From Pseudomonas sp. FP2309 (GTDB taxonomy: Bacteria > Pseudomonadota > Gammaproteobacteria > Pseudomonadales > Pseudomonadaceae), in assembly GCF_030687575.1 (NCBI RefSeq), contig NZ_CP117439.1, positions 4,207,501 to 4,271,500 on the forward strand: a DNA stretch of 64,000 nt. The letters run 5' to 3'. Positions 1 through 8,466 of this stretch are shown in pieces. Position 1 is the stretch's first letter. Every line of letters begins with the position of its first letter. Both the position numbers and the translations under genes were made by a program. The notes beneath the pieces are model-generated. The model had not been told where the DNA came from and searched no databases. It worked only from the letters and a program-made list of their open reading frames with translations.

Positions 1-44
1 AACCCTAAGGTCAGCCGATACGTTGTGTTGCGTATAACTTTGCA

Positions 45-386
45 CTACATCGGTAACGGACGTACCGGGTGCTTGACGCCCCACCCTTCGATGATTCCAC
101 CAAGGGGTTCCACCACTGCTTCAAAGTCCTGCTCGAAGTCTCCTATGCCGTCGTAGGTTGCAAACATGACTTTGCTCAACTCCAGGTACCAGGCGCCATC
201 GTCGCGCGCACTGACCTGGGCGTTCAGGGACTCTCCACGAAACTCACCCGCAGCCCTGCGCGCCCGTTCCTCGTCCGGAAAAATCGCGTAGAACTCAATG
301 GGGTGAAACCTTGAAAAGTCGAAGCCGCCTTCTTTCATGCGACGTAGAACGTGGGTGCTGATGTCTTCTTGATAGGCTGTGCTCAT
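45..386 (-). CDS. RraB-family regulator of RNase E activity (putative)
   Basis: 113-residue soluble protein with no signal peptide. The C-terminal half carries a YDGIGDFEQDF segment and an IEGWGVKHP segment, which resemble the YDGWGTYFED signature of E. coli RraB, an acidic protein that binds the RNase E scaffold and lowers its activity. It is somewhat shorter than E. coli RraB (about 138 residues). The ATG start follows a strong GAGGAGG ribosome-binding site. It is monocistronic as far as can be seen. The RraB assignment rests on short motif similarity. RNase E itself lies about 42 kb away in this window. An RNase E role here is inference. Confidence 0.6.
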   Translation of the reverse strand: MSTAYQEDISTHVLRRMKEGGFDFSRFHPIEFYAIFPDEERARRAAGEFRGESLNAQVSARDDGAWYLELSKVMFATYDGIGDFEQDFEAVVEPLGGIIEGWGVKHPVRPLPM

Positions 387-435
387 GAAACGTCCTCCTC
401 AAACCGATGGATAGACTTTCCGTGCTTCCCAAAAG

Positions 436-456
436 CCCGCGCGCTACCGGCGCGGG
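436..456. repeat. GC-rich hairpin
   Basis: Seven-base perfect arms CCCGCGC and GCGCGGG enclose a seven-base loop, just upstream of the RraB-like gene. No T-run follows on either strand, so this is a weak terminator candidate or a REP fragment. The rest of the 387-600 gap shows nothing else clear. Confidence 0.35.
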
Positions 457-600
457 TACCACGGCAATAACATCACCACGGGAAAACAAGCATGTAGCTG
501 ACAAGACCAGACCTTAGCGATTCATTCGCTGATCTCGCTTGCAGAGTAGCGCGAAGCTTTCACCTCCACCAGTAGCGCCTGGAGGTGATACAGGGAATAT

Positions 601-837
601 TCAGGCGGCGGGAGAAATGTCGAGGATCTGGATGCTGTTCTGGTCTTTCAGAATCTTGACCGTAGGCTCTGCCTTGCGGCCCTCAAGGTCATTGAGGTCG
701 AGCTCGGCGGCTACAGGTACCAGTTTGTTGCGAATCATGTGCGCAGCATCTTCGAGGCTGGGCTTTTGTTCGCAGGTGAACTGCTCCACGGATGTCTCGC
801 CGTGATCATCAACGAAGGTAATGTGCCACGTTTGCAT
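601..837 (-). CDS. conserved small protein of unknown function (78 aa)
   Basis: The ATG beginning MQTWHITFVDD was chosen over an upstream in-frame ATG because an excellent CGAGGAGG site lies six bases before it. The protein has no signal peptide or membrane segment. It starts with alternating hydrophobic residues that look like a beta strand (WHITFVDDHGETSVEQF), followed by a helix containing a central Cys-Glu pair and a C-terminal strand (IQILDIS). I recognise no family. It is flanked by the RraB-like and START-domain genes on the same strand, with gaps of more than 100 bases, so it is probably its own transcript. Confidence 0.7.
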   Translation of the reverse strand: MQTWHITFVDDHGETSVEQFTCEQKPSLEDAAHMIRNKLVPVAAELDLNDLEGRKAEPTVKILKDQNSIQILDISPAA

Positions 838-940
838 CGGTGCCTCCTCGATAAAGCCCGCGTGTGGGCTCACCTGTATCTGGACCTTGAGGGCTCGGTA
901 AACGTTCCATTCAAGCCCTGAGGCACCGCGTCTATCGCGC

Positions 941-1546
941 TTATTGTTCAGCGTGGGTTTTCAAGGCTTTCAAGGTGTTGAACGGGGCGTCCACCACGAA
1001 CTTGTTGGCCAGCCACGACGGCACGCTGCCGCCGGGCTCGGTGTGAACCTGGTAGGTGACTTCGGTTTCATTAGCACCCTTGGGGACCAGCTTCCAAAAC
1101 CCCTCGACCTGGGCCACGCGCACGTAGCCTTTTTCTTCCGGCTTGTAGGTAGGCACGCCCTCAAGTTTGCGGGTCAGGCTGCCATCGGCATTCTTGGTGG
1201 TGGTGACGTGAATGTACGAATCACGATCGGTCACAGGGAACGGCGCCTTGAACTGGGTGTAGGTCCAGGCCTCGTCGCCTTTTTTATCCACCAGCTTCTG
1301 GGATTTGCATTCGTGAATCCACGCACAGGCGCCGGCGACGTCTTCCTGAAGCGCCTGGATCCTGGCAACGGGTGCCTTGATCAGAGTCACGCCGCGATAC
1401 GCCTTGTACTTGGAGCCGGCAATTTCGCTCAGCGAAATCTTGATACCGTCTTCGTCCTTGGCGACTTGCCAGTCCTCAGCCTGGGCCGTGGCCGCAAACA
1501 ACACCGTAACACCGCACAGCACAGCCATTCGTTTCAGCGAACCCAT
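941..1546 (-). CDS. exported START-domain protein
   Basis: 201 residues. An N-terminal Sec signal (KRMAVLCGVTVLFAATAQA, cleavage after the AQA near residue 23) precedes a START/SRPBCC lipid-binding-like fold. The typical pattern is visible: a leading EDWQVAKDEDGIKISL strand, YRGVTLIKAPV, a central W-Y-T-Q-F-KAPFPVTDRDSYI segment that is the most conserved part of bacterial START proteins, and a closing VVDAPFNTLKALKTHAE helix. Such periplasmic START proteins probably bind a lipid or other hydrophobic ligand. No ligand can be named. The start has an AAGGA site. The gene stands alone, with the cysteine-cluster gene 37 bases upstream. Confidence 0.8.
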   Translation of the reverse strand: MGSLKRMAVLCGVTVLFAATAQAEDWQVAKDEDGIKISLSEIAGSKYKAYRGVTLIKAPVARIQALQEDVAGACAWIHECKSQKLVDKKGDEAWTYTQFKAPFPVTDRDSYIHVTTTKNADGSLTRKLEGVPTYKPEEKGYVRVAQVEGFWKLVPKGANETEVTYQVHTEPGGSVPSWLANKFVVDAPFNTLKALKTHAEQ

Positions 1547-1583
1547 TGTTGTATTCCTTATTGAAGTTCCGATAGTAAGCCCA

Positions 1584-1838
1584 TCAAGCCGCCGTCATCT
1601 GTTCCCACCAGCCGATCAAGCGGATGGCATCGGCCTGGTCGGTACCGCAGACATCGATATCCGCCTTGAAATCACTGCACACCGCCGGGCGCTCAGGCTG
1701 CCCGAACAACTGGCACAGCTGTTCGACCGACAAGTGCAGGCAGCGTTCGCCCGCGGGTTTGCCATCAGGCATCCCAGGTAATGGCGAACTGATAGAGGGG
1801 GCGATGCAGCAGGCGCCACAGCCTTCGCGGCAATTCAT
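1584..1838 (-). CDS. YkgJ-family cysteine-cluster protein
   Basis: 84 residues rich in cysteine. The N-terminus MNCREGCGACCIAPSIS has the CxxCxxCC pattern of the YkgJ/UPF0153 zinc- or iron-chelating family, and further cysteines occur in GERCLHL, QLCQLFG, AVCSDF and DVCGTD. The length is typical for the short Pseudomonas members. The biochemical function of the family is not established. The start is set by a GAGGA site ten bases upstream. It lies just upstream of the START-domain gene on the same strand and may share its transcript. Confidence 0.85.
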   Translation of the reverse strand: MNCREGCGACCIAPSISSPLPGMPDGKPAGERCLHLSVEQLCQLFGQPERPAVCSDFKADIDVCGTDQADAIRLIGWWEQMTAA

Positions 1839-2000
1839 GAACAGCAGTTCCTCGACAACTCAATGGGGTAGGCCGGGCTAGAGTACGCCCTTAAACAGCC
1901 GTTTTAAAATGGTCTAACAGGGGTTTTTCGCACAAATAAACAGTGACTGACCAGTCTGCGACAGGTGGTCGACAGCGTGCATGACGCGAGCAGCAAACGC

Positions 2001-2492
2001 TTACTGCTTGAACTCGAACTCCAACGCCGCGCCTTCCACATCACGGCGCTCTTCGTTGCGCAATTGCAGCTTCATTTCATTGCTGAGCAGACGCCCGTTG
2101 ATCTGAAACGCGCTGTTGTCCGTGGGCTTTTCACCGAACATCGGTGGCAGCAACGGCACGCTCTTGGGTTTGGGCACGGTGCCAAGAGGTTGCAAGTGCC
2201 TGACCATGTCAGACGGCAACGTCAGATCCAACTGTGCCGGTGGCAGTTTGGTTTGTGCGACTTCCCGGGCCGATTTGGACTTCTTCGCAGCCGCCGCACG
2301 CTTTTTCGCACTAGCAGCCTTCTTCTTCGCAGTGGCGTTTTGCGTGGCCGAAGCCGGTTTTTTCGCGGGGGTCGTTTGTTCAGCGCTCGCAGCGGGCTTG
2401 TCATCCGTCACAGGGGCTGCCGCCAGCACTGTGCTGACGTCACACAGGCTTAACAGGCCAATCACCAAAGCAACGCGAACAATCGAAGTCAT
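2001..2492 (-). CDS. exported Lys/Ala-rich protein of unknown function
   Basis: 163 residues from the chosen ATG (MTSIVRVALVIGLLSL). The upstream in-frame start would add 20 residues of non-signal sequence. A hydrophobic signal segment (about residues 4-24) is followed by a low-complexity basic region of repeated KKAAS/AKK/TPAKKPAS units (about 35-80), then a conserved-looking C-terminal part with LDLTLPSDMVRHLQPLG and FQINGRLLSNEMKLQL. Pseudomonas homologues are sometimes labelled translation initiation factor 2 because of the Lys/Ala repeat. That label is unsupported, as there is no GTPase domain. The C-terminus may be the functional part. Confidence 0.7.
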   Translation of the reverse strand: MTSIVRVALVIGLLSLCDVSTVLAAAPVTDDKPAASAEQTTPAKKPASATQNATAKKKAASAKKRAAAAKKSKSAREVAQTKLPPAQLDLTLPSDMVRHLQPLGTVPKPKSVPLLPPMFGEKPTDNSAFQINGRLLSNEMKLQLRNEERRDVEGAALEFEFKQ

Positions 2493-2595
2493 ATCGCCTA
2501 CAGCATTAACGGCAGAGGGCCATATGCTCGCTTGTTGGGCGCGGCATGACAAGGGCAGTGATTAGCCAGCTATCGGACTTGTCCGACTGTGCGCC

Positions 2596-4035
2596 TCAAA
2601 AGCCAGCCGCGGTTTCCTGGCATAACTGACTGGCCAGCATCCCCAACGTCATCAGCGCCCGCTCTGCCTCGCGGTTCCACGGAGTGCCGCAGTTGAGACG
2701 GATGCAGTGGTTGAACTGCTCGGTGTTACTGAAGATCAACCCCGGCGCAATGCTGATGCCCTGTTGCAGGGCACGCACGTGCAGTTCCTGGGTATTGACC
2801 CTTCCGGGCAAACTGACCCACAGGATAAAACCGCCGGTCGGCCTGGTCATCTGGGTGCCCTCAGGGAAATACTGCTGCACCGCCAGTTGAAAGGCACTGA
2901 GGTTCTTGCGGTATTCCTGACGGATGTAACGCAGGTGCCGGTCATAGCCGCCGTTTTCCAGGTACGCCGCAACGCCCATCTGCGTGACACTGCACGCCGA
3001 GTGGGTGCTGAACATTTGCAGGCGCTGGATTTCCTGTTGGTACTTGCCGGCGATCATCCAACCGATACGCACACCCGGCGACAACGTTTTGGAGAAGCTC
3101 GAGCAATAGATCACCCGATCCAGCCGATCGTAAGCCTTGAGCGCCTTGGTGCGGCCCAGTTCGAACATCAGTTCGCCGTAGATATCATCCTCGACAATCT
3201 GGATATCGAAGTCCGATGCCAGGCGCAGCAACTGTTTCTGCCGCTCCTCGGGCATGGTGCCGCCCAGTGGGTTGCTCAGACGCGTGGTCAGCACCAGCGC
3301 CTTGATCGACCATTGGTTGGCCGCCAGTTGTAGGGCTTCCAGGCTCATTCCGGTGGAGGGATCGCTGGGAATTTCGATGACCTTGAGACCCAGCAAATCA
3401 GCCAGTTGCAGCAAACCGTAATAAGTCGGTGATTCGGCGGCGATCAGGTCGCCGGGACGGGTCAACACCCGCAACGACATCTGCAACGCATCCACGCAAC
3501 CGTGGGTGATCACCACTTCCGACGGGTCCACCACCACGCCGGCATCGCGCATGCGGATCGCCACCTGCCGACGCAGCGGCTCGAAACCTGGGCTGAACAT
3601 GTAGCTGAACGCCCGTGGGCTCTGGAACCGCGTGACCTTGGCCAACTGCTGGTGCAGCGCGCGCACCGGCAAATAGTCGACACTCGGCACTGCAGCCCCC
3701 AGCGGGAACACGCCTTCGCGGCGCGACTCGCCCAATACCTGCTGAATGATGCTGCTGCGGGTGACCAAACCGGGGCGCTCGACCCGCGCAATGTCCGGGG
3801 TTGGCGCCGTCAGCGCCGGTGTCTGGTGCACGTAGTAGCCGGACTGTGGCCGCGCCCGAATCAGCCCCTGGTCTTCCAGGTTGGCGTAGGCCTGCAATAC
3901 CGTGGCGTGGCTCACATTGAGCTGGGAGCTCATCTTGCGTACCGAAGGCACGCGCTCGCCCGGCTGATAGACACCGCGCCGGATATCCTCAGCCAGTTGC
4001 TGGGCGATACGTTGGTAGAGCAACAGATTGGTCAT
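2596..4035 (-). CDS. MocR-type GntR regulator with aminotransferase-like domain
   Basis: 479 residues. Residues 5-70 form a GntR winged helix (VYQPGERVPSVRKMSSQLNVSHATV). Residues 110-470 form a fold-type I PLP domain with the expected ligands: Asn255 in LSNPLGG, Asp283/284 and Tyr286 in VEDDIYGE, the Schiff-base lysine Lys316 in SSFSKTLSPG, and Arg323. MocR proteins use PLP or its adduct as effector, usually to control vitamin B6, amino-acid or amine metabolism, often of a divergent gene. No divergent partner is next to it: the upstream 260 bases hold only its promoter region and a REP-like repeat. Its target is therefore unknown. Confidence 0.9.
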   Translation of the reverse strand: MTNLLLYQRIAQQLAEDIRRGVYQPGERVPSVRKMSSQLNVSHATVLQAYANLEDQGLIRARPQSGYYVHQTPALTAPTPDIARVERPGLVTRSSIIQQVLGESRREGVFPLGAAVPSVDYLPVRALHQQLAKVTRFQSPRAFSYMFSPGFEPLRRQVAIRMRDAGVVVDPSEVVITHGCVDALQMSLRVLTRPGDLIAAESPTYYGLLQLADLLGLKVIEIPSDPSTGMSLEALQLAANQWSIKALVLTTRLSNPLGGTMPEERQKQLLRLASDFDIQIVEDDIYGELMFELGRTKALKAYDRLDRVIYCSSFSKTLSPGVRIGWMIAGKYQQEIQRLQMFSTHSACSVTQMGVAAYLENGGYDRHLRYIRQEYRKNLSAFQLAVQQYFPEGTQMTRPTGGFILWVSLPGRVNTQELHVRALQQGISIAPGLIFSNTEQFNHCIRLNCGTPWNREAERALMTLGMLASQLCQETAAGF

Positions 4036-4204
4036 GACGCAGCACTCGATTTCACGGGTATTTTATTTTTGTGTGAAACATACCGGCACAGTTTAGAAGT
4101 GTACGGGGACAGTTGTCACAATAGTCGAGCGCGCGCCGGAGTGACAGTAAAAACTGTAGGGGTGATGCCCGGTTTTCGAATGTACATCGAACACATTGAA
4201 AGAA

Positions 4205-4276
4205 CGGGCGTGCTCGCGAAAGCGGCTTATCAGTCGATATTGCATCGCTGACATACCGCTTTCGCGGGCACGCCCG
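4205..4276. repeat. REP-like inverted repeat
   Basis: Two 21-base arms (4205-4225 and 4256-4276) are inverted copies differing at one position, built on CGGGCGTGCTCGCGAAAGCGG, separated by 30 bases. This is the shape of the extragenic palindromes common in P. fluorescens genomes. It sits between the OmpA lipoprotein stop and the MocR promoter. Confidence 0.75.
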
Positions 4277-4298
4277 CTTATTGACTCGTGCCCGGTTC

Positions 4299-5114
4299 TT
4301 AGCGAGCGGCGCCCAACTGGCCTTTCTCGTCCGAGAACACTATCTCCACGCGACGGTTCTGCGCCCGCCCCCGCTCAGAGGCGTTGGCCTCCACCGGGTA
4401 CTGGTCACCGTAGCCTTCAACCTGAATACGCTTTTCATCGATTCCCAGGTCCACCAGCACATCGGCCACCGACTGCGCGCGGTCACGGGACAGCTTGAGG
4501 TTTTCCTGCTGGCCGCCGGTGTTGTCGGCGTAGCCCTCGATGCGTACCACGCGCTTGGGGTTCAGTTGCAGGAACTGCACGATCTTCAACACTGTGCGGT
4601 TGGCTGAGTTTTTCAGCTCAGCTTCGCCGGTGTCGAAGAGCACGTCGCCCAGGGTCATTACCAGGCCACGCTCAGTCTGGGTGGTCGTCAGGCTGGCGAT
4701 CTGTTCTTCGAGCCATTTGCCCTGTTGCTGCACGCTGATCAGCTTGCTTTCGCGCAGCGCCAATTGCAGGCGCTGGCGTTCCAGTTCGAGCTTGGCGGCG
4801 CGCTCTTCATTGAGTGCCTGCTCGGTGTGTTCGCGGGCGATGGCACTGTAGCGCTGGCTCAGGTAAGCGTAATGCACCACGTCCGGGCCGCTGCCCCAAT
4901 AGCTGGACAAGCGGTCGGCACGCGCCAGGGACTCACCCGCGCGAATCACGTCCTTGGGCGCGATGCGCAGCACATTCGAGTCTTCCTTGACCTTCTGAAA
5001 GTCGCTGCCGGCCTGCTGCAAAGCCTGCTCGCCACTCGGATGGCTCGCACAACCGCCCAACGCCACACTGCCCAACAGCACGGCACAGCCCACACCACGG
5101 ATCAGCGGGCTCAT
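4299..5114 (-). CDS. OmpA-family outer-membrane lipoprotein
   Basis: 271 residues. A lipobox LGGC puts the lipidated cysteine at residue 22. The middle (about 30-155) is helical and Gln/Glu-rich with coiled-coil character. Residues 155-265 form an OmpA-like peptidoglycan-binding domain (GDVLFDTGEAELK, RIEGYADNTG, LSRDRAQSVADVL, RAQNRRVEIVF). It should anchor the outer membrane to the cell wall. The start overlaps the stop of the upstream DUF4398 lipoprotein by four bases (ATGA), so the two are translationally coupled and probably act together. The exact partner function in Pseudomonas is not known to me. Confidence 0.9.
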   Translation of the reverse strand: MSPLIRGVGCAVLLGSVALGGCASHPSGEQALQQAGSDFQKVKEDSNVLRIAPKDVIRAGESLARADRLSSYWGSGPDVVHYAYLSQRYSAIAREHTEQALNEERAAKLELERQRLQLALRESKLISVQQQGKWLEEQIASLTTTQTERGLVMTLGDVLFDTGEAELKNSANRTVLKIVQFLQLNPKRVVRIEGYADNTGGQQENLKLSRDRAQSVADVLVDLGIDEKRIQVEGYGDQYPVEANASERGRAQNRRVEIVFSDEKGQLGAAR

Positions 5115-5473
5115 TGGGCTTCTCCCAATTGCAATTGCTTGCGCAAGCGCGTGATGCGGGTGTTGAGCACGTTCAGTTGTTCCTGGCTCTTGCGGGTCAG
5201 CACTTGGGCTTCCGCCAGGCGCGCGTCCAGTTCGGCCTGTTCGGCCTGCATGCGCGCGTGTTTGTAGGATTGATCGGCCATGTCGGCCTTGGCCTGGGCA
5301 AACTTGTCTTGCGCCAGTTTCAGTTCAGCCGATTCATCGGCGCTGGCGCCCACGGCGTCGGCTTGTTCAAGGGCTTGCTGGGTCAGGCGAATTTGTTCAT
5401 TCGGCGCAGGATCGGCTGCACATCCCGCCAGAGCGACAACGGCGAGGGCCGCGAAAAGAGGTCGAAGAGTCAC
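5111..5473 (-). CDS. DUF4398-type lipoprotein
   Basis: 120 residues. A signal peptide ends in the lipobox LAGC (Cys18). The mature part is almost entirely alpha-helical with heptad-like Ala/Gln/Leu spacing (QAEQAELDARLAEAQVL), as in the DUF4398 family. It is the first gene of a coupled pair with the OmpA-like lipoprotein. The matching helical region in the partner suggests that the two associate through coiled coils in the periplasm. That interaction is inference. Confidence 0.85.
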   Translation of the reverse strand: MTLRPLFAALAVVALAGCAADPAPNEQIRLTQQALEQADAVGASADESAELKLAQDKFAQAKADMADQSYKHARMQAEQAELDARLAEAQVLTRKSQEQLNVLNTRITRLRKQLQLGEAQ

Positions 5474-5482
5474 TGAAAATCC

Positions 5483-6298
5483 CTACTTTGTTTGGGTGCC
5501 GACAGGTTGTTGCAATTGCGCTTTCCAGCGCTCGAGGTTGCGCTGCAGCGCCGCTTGCGCCACACCAGACCCGGCCAATTCTGTCATCTTTTTGGCGAGC
5601 TGTCCGCGCAACCACGGATCATTGCAGGCCGAGTTGTGTGAAATCGCCAGGTACAGGCCAGGCTGGTCGATGGGCGTATCGTGGGCGATCAGGTCATTGC
5701 TCATACCCAGCGTCTGGGCGAGGGCCATGCCGGAATAGCGCCCCGCCAGTACGTAATCCACCTCCCCCAGCAGCAGTTTCTGGAACACTGGCGTCAAGGT
5801 GGGCAGGCGTTGCAGGTTCAAGTGTTGCATAGCGAAGGTGTCGAACGCGGGGGTTAAACGTGCGCGCTCCGACACCGCCCCCTTCAAGCCTTGCAAGTCG
5901 CCGGCTGTGGCATAGGACAGCGTCGAGTCTTTACGGGTCCAGACCAGATAGTCGGTCTGCACCAACGCCGGGTGAATGTAATCGAGGTTATCCAGTTCTC
6001 CAAGGTTCAGCGGCGCATCGGCAAGTATGTCCATGCGCCCGCTGCGCACCTCGTCCAGAGCAAGGGAGCGCGTGCCGCCATAGAGCAGGTCGATTTTCAC
6101 ACCAAGATCCTTGGCGACCTGCTGCAACACATCGGCGGTGGCGCCGATCAGGTGCGTGGGGTCCTGCGGATCACGCCAAAGCAAGGGTGGCGCGTCCGGG
6201 CTGCCGGTGATGACCAGGCGCTCACATTTGCCGGCGGCCAGCGCCAGGCTGGGCAACAGCAAAAGGCTCAGCAATACGGCCCAGGGGCGCAGTTCCAT
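5483..6298 (-). CDS. periplasmic solute-binding protein, family 3 type
   Basis: 271 residues from the ATG of MELRPWAVLLSLLLLPSLALA, a clear Sec signal. An upstream start would add 17 residues before it. The mature protein has the family-3 amino-acid-binding layout (SPDAPPLLWRD, GATADVLQQVAKDLG, DEVRSGRMDILADAP, a C-terminal LYLAISHNSAC). No permease or ATPase gene is beside it. It is therefore either an orphan binding protein or a periplasmic sensor. It lies nine bases upstream of the DUF4398 gene on the same strand and may be the first gene of a three-gene operon with the two lipoproteins. Confidence 0.8.
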   Translation of the reverse strand: MELRPWAVLLSLLLLPSLALAAGKCERLVITGSPDAPPLLWRDPQDPTHLIGATADVLQQVAKDLGVKIDLLYGGTRSLALDEVRSGRMDILADAPLNLGELDNLDYIHPALVQTDYLVWTRKDSTLSYATAGDLQGLKGAVSERARLTPAFDTFAMQHLNLQRLPTLTPVFQKLLLGEVDYVLAGRYSGMALAQTLGMSNDLIAHDTPIDQPGLYLAISHNSACNDPWLRGQLAKKMTELAGSGVAQAALQRNLERWKAQLQQPVGTQTK

Positions 6299-6332
6299 GG
6301 CGGTTTCTCCGATATTCACAAAAGGCCGGGCG

Positions 6333-6358
6333 AAAAAAAACCCGGTCACAAGACCGGG
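6333..6358 (-). terminator. terminator after etfBA
   Basis: Seven-base arms CCCGGTC/GACCGGG with a four-base loop. On the minus strand they are followed by eight T residues, 25 bases after the etfA stop. A strong intrinsic terminator. Confidence 0.9.
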
Positions 6359-6382
6359 CTCTTTATAAGTGAAGCGACTGGA

Positions 6383-7312
6383 TTAGACCAGCTTCTCCAA
6401 CTCAGGTACGGCTTCGAACAAGTCCGCCACCAGGCCGTAATCGGCCACCTGGAAGATCGGTGCTTCTTCGTCCTTGTTGATCGCAACGATCACCTTGGAG
6501 TCTTTCATACCGGCCAAGTGCTGAATCGCGCCGGAGATACCGACGGCGATGTACAGCTGTGGCGCAACGATTTTGCCGGTCTGGCCGACCTGCATGTCGT
6601 TGGGTACGAAACCTGCGTCGACGGCCGCGCGGGAAGCGCCGACCGCAGCGCCCAGCTTGTCGGCCAGAGCGTACAGGTGCTTGAAGTTGTCACCGTTCTG
6701 CATGCCACGGCCGCCGGAAACGACGATCTTGGCAGCGGTCAGCTCAGGACGGTCCGACTTGGCCAGCTCTTCGCCGACAAAGCTGGAAGTGCCGGCGTCG
6801 TGGGCAGCGGAGACGGCTTCAACGGCAGCCGAACCACCTTCGGCGGCAACCGGGTCGAAACCGGTAGCACGTACGGTGATCACTTTTACCGAAGCGTTGG
6901 ACTGTACGGTCGCGATGGCGTTACCGGCGTAGATCGGGCGCTTGAAGGTATCGGCGCTTTCGACCGAAACGATCTCGGAGATCTGGTCAACGTCCAGTTG
7001 CGCAGCAACGCGCGGCAGGATGTTTTTGCCGTTGGAGGTGGCAGCCGCCAGGATGTGGCTGTAGCCGGCGCCCAGCTCTGCAACCAGCGGGGCTACGTTT
7101 TCCGGCAGTTGATGCGCGTAGGCGGCATGATCAGCGTTCAGCACTTTGCTCACGCCCGCGATCTTCGCAGCGGCTTCGGCTACAGCACCCGCGCCTTGGC
7201 CGGCGACCAGTACGTGAATGTCGCCACCGATTTTAGCGGCCGCAGCCACGGTGTTCAGGGTGGCCGGGGCCAGCACCTTGTTGTCGTGTTCAGCGATTAC
7301 GAGGATAGCCAT
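6383..7312 (-). CDS. etfA: electron transfer flavoprotein alpha subunit
   Basis: 309 residues, normal length. EtfA holds the FAD and, with EtfB, carries electrons from acyl-CoA and other flavin dehydrogenases to ETF-quinone oxidoreductase. The N-terminal domain begins [20 protein letters not shown]. The C-terminal FAD domain shows the family signature: [41 protein letters not shown], and the [20 protein letters not shown] stretch. It is two bases downstream of etfB in the same operon, and the terminator follows directly. Confidence 0.98.
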   Translation of the reverse strand: MAILVIAEHDNKVLAPATLNTVAAAAKIGGDIHVLVAGQGAGAVAEAAAKIAGVSKVLNADHAAYAHQLPENVAPLVAELGAGYSHILAAATSNGKNILPRVAAQLDVDQISEIVSVESADTFKRPIYAGNAIATVQSNASVKVITVRATGFDPVAAEGGSAAVEAVSAAHDAGTSSFVGEELAKSDRPELTAAKIVVSGGRGMQNGDNFKHLYALADKLGAAVGASRAAVDAGFVPNDMQVGQTGKIVAPQLYIAVGISGAIQHLAGMKDSKVIVAINKDEEAPIFQVADYGLVADLFEAVPELEKLV

Positions 7313-7314
7313 GA

Positions 7315-8064
7315 TCAGATCACCTTCGCTTCGTTTTTCAGTTTCTCGACCAGTTCAGCCACCGACTTGACCTTGATGCCCGCGCTGCGTGCAGCCGGCG
7401 CTTCGACTTTGACAGTCTTGTTGGTGGAGGCGGTGGAAACGCCCAAAGCATCCGGAGTCAGCACTTCAAGCGGCTTCTTCTTGGCTTTCATGATGTTTGG
7501 CAGGGACGCATAGCGCGGCTCGTTCAAACGCAGGTCGGTGGTGACGATGGCCGGCAGTTTCAGGGAAACCGTCTGCGCACCGCCGTCAATTTCGCGGGTC
7601 ACGGCAACGCTGTCGCCGCTCACTTCGACTTTGGAGGCGAAGGTGCCCTGGCCGTAACCGGTCAGCGCAGCGAGCATCTGGCCCGTCTGGTTGTTGTCGC
7701 TGTCGATGGCTTGTTTGCCAAGGATCACCAACTGAGGCTGTTCCTTGTCGACAACGGCCTTGAGCAGCTTGGCAACGGCCAGGGAGGTCAGGTCTTCAGC
7801 GGATTCGACGAGGATCGCACGGTCTGCACCCAGCGCCAGGGCGGTGCGCAGCTGCTCTTGAGCAGTGGTCGGGCCGATGGAAACCACGACGATTTCAGTC
7901 GCCACGCCTTTCTCTTTCAGGCGTACGGCTTCTTCCACGGCGATTTCACAGAATGGGTTCATCGACATCTTGACGTTAGCAAGATCGACGCCGGAATTGT
8001 CCGCCTTGACGCGAACTTTCACGTTGTAATCGACAACGCGTTTGACAGCTACAAGAACCTTCAT
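7315..8064 (-). CDS. etfB: electron transfer flavoprotein beta subunit
   Basis: 249 residues, normal length. EtfB completes the ETF heterodimer and binds AMP. Recognised by [38 protein letters not shown], the ADP-moiety signature ([20 protein letters not shown], residues about 116-135) and the C-terminal [11 protein letters not shown]. First gene of the etfBA operon, with a GAGGA site before the ATG. The etfD gene for the next enzyme of the electron path is divergent across a 505-base regulatory gap. Confidence 0.98.
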   Translation of the reverse strand: MKVLVAVKRVVDYNVKVRVKADNSGVDLANVKMSMNPFCEIAVEEAVRLKEKGVATEIVVVSIGPTTAQEQLRTALALGADRAILVESAEDLTSLAVAKLLKAVVDKEQPQLVILGKQAIDSDNNQTGQMLAALTGYGQGTFASKVEVSGDSVAVTREIDGGAQTVSLKLPAIVTTDLRLNEPRYASLPNIMKAKKKPLEVLTPDALGVSTASTNKTVKVEAPAARSAGIKVKSVAELVEKLKNEAKVI

Positions 8065-8333
8065 GGATTCCTCGTTACTCTCCGGTGAAAAGAAAGTCGC
8101 CTAGGCGAACCTGGCGGTTGATGCTCATCGGCACACAAGGGCACCTCCAAAAACGTCGGCAAGTGGCCTTGCTCACGGGAAGTGATGACCGTTCGTCAGT
8201 GGTGACTGAGAGGTCATTCTTTATCGCGGCGTGTAAACTGCGCGCCGGTGCTCGGGCGCGCGTCACCTGTTTCGCTTTTGGACGTGCTCTTGAAACCTGC
8301 TGTCTGCCTACGGTAAGCGCAAAACCGACCGTA

Positions 8334-8363
8334 TATTGACCGGAACGCCTATTCTGGTCAATA
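8334..8363. promoter_or_regulatory. inverted repeat, possible operator
   Basis: TATTGACC and GGTCAATA are perfect 8-base arms 14 bases apart, and the similarity extends a few bases on both sides (GTATATTGACCGGAA against TTCTGGTCAATAC). It lies about 75 bases upstream of the etfD -35 box. No T-run follows, so an operator for an unknown regulator is more likely than a terminator. Confidence 0.45.
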
Positions 8364-8421
8364 CGGCAAAATGGCCAGTCATAAGCCGCGTTGCTTTGAT
8401 TTACCTAGCCTGCGGCCAATT

Positions 8422-8435
8422 CAAACAAACGTTTG
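8422..8435. promoter_or_regulatory. PsrA-like operator
   Basis: CAAACAAACGTTTG contains CAAAC and GTTTG half-sites four bases apart, fitting the published PsrA pattern (G/C)AAAC-N2-4-GTTT(G/C). It ends two bases before the etfD -35 box. PsrA is a fatty-acid-responsive TetR-family regulator in Pseudomonas, and control of ETF genes makes physiological sense. Confidence 0.7.
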
Positions 8436-8437
8436 TA

Positions 8438-8466
8438 TTGGACGCTGACAGTGGTCTATATATAAT
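8438..8466 (+). promoter_or_regulatory. sigma-70 promoter of etfD
   Basis: TTGGAC (8438-8443) and a perfect TATAAT (8461-8466) are separated by 17 bases. Transcription should start near 8473, giving a leader of about 97 nt before the GTG start. Confidence 0.85.

Noticed and set aside
2001-2492. Translation initiation factor IF-2
   Set aside because: Only a Lys/Ala repeat is shared. There is a signal peptide and no GTPase domain.
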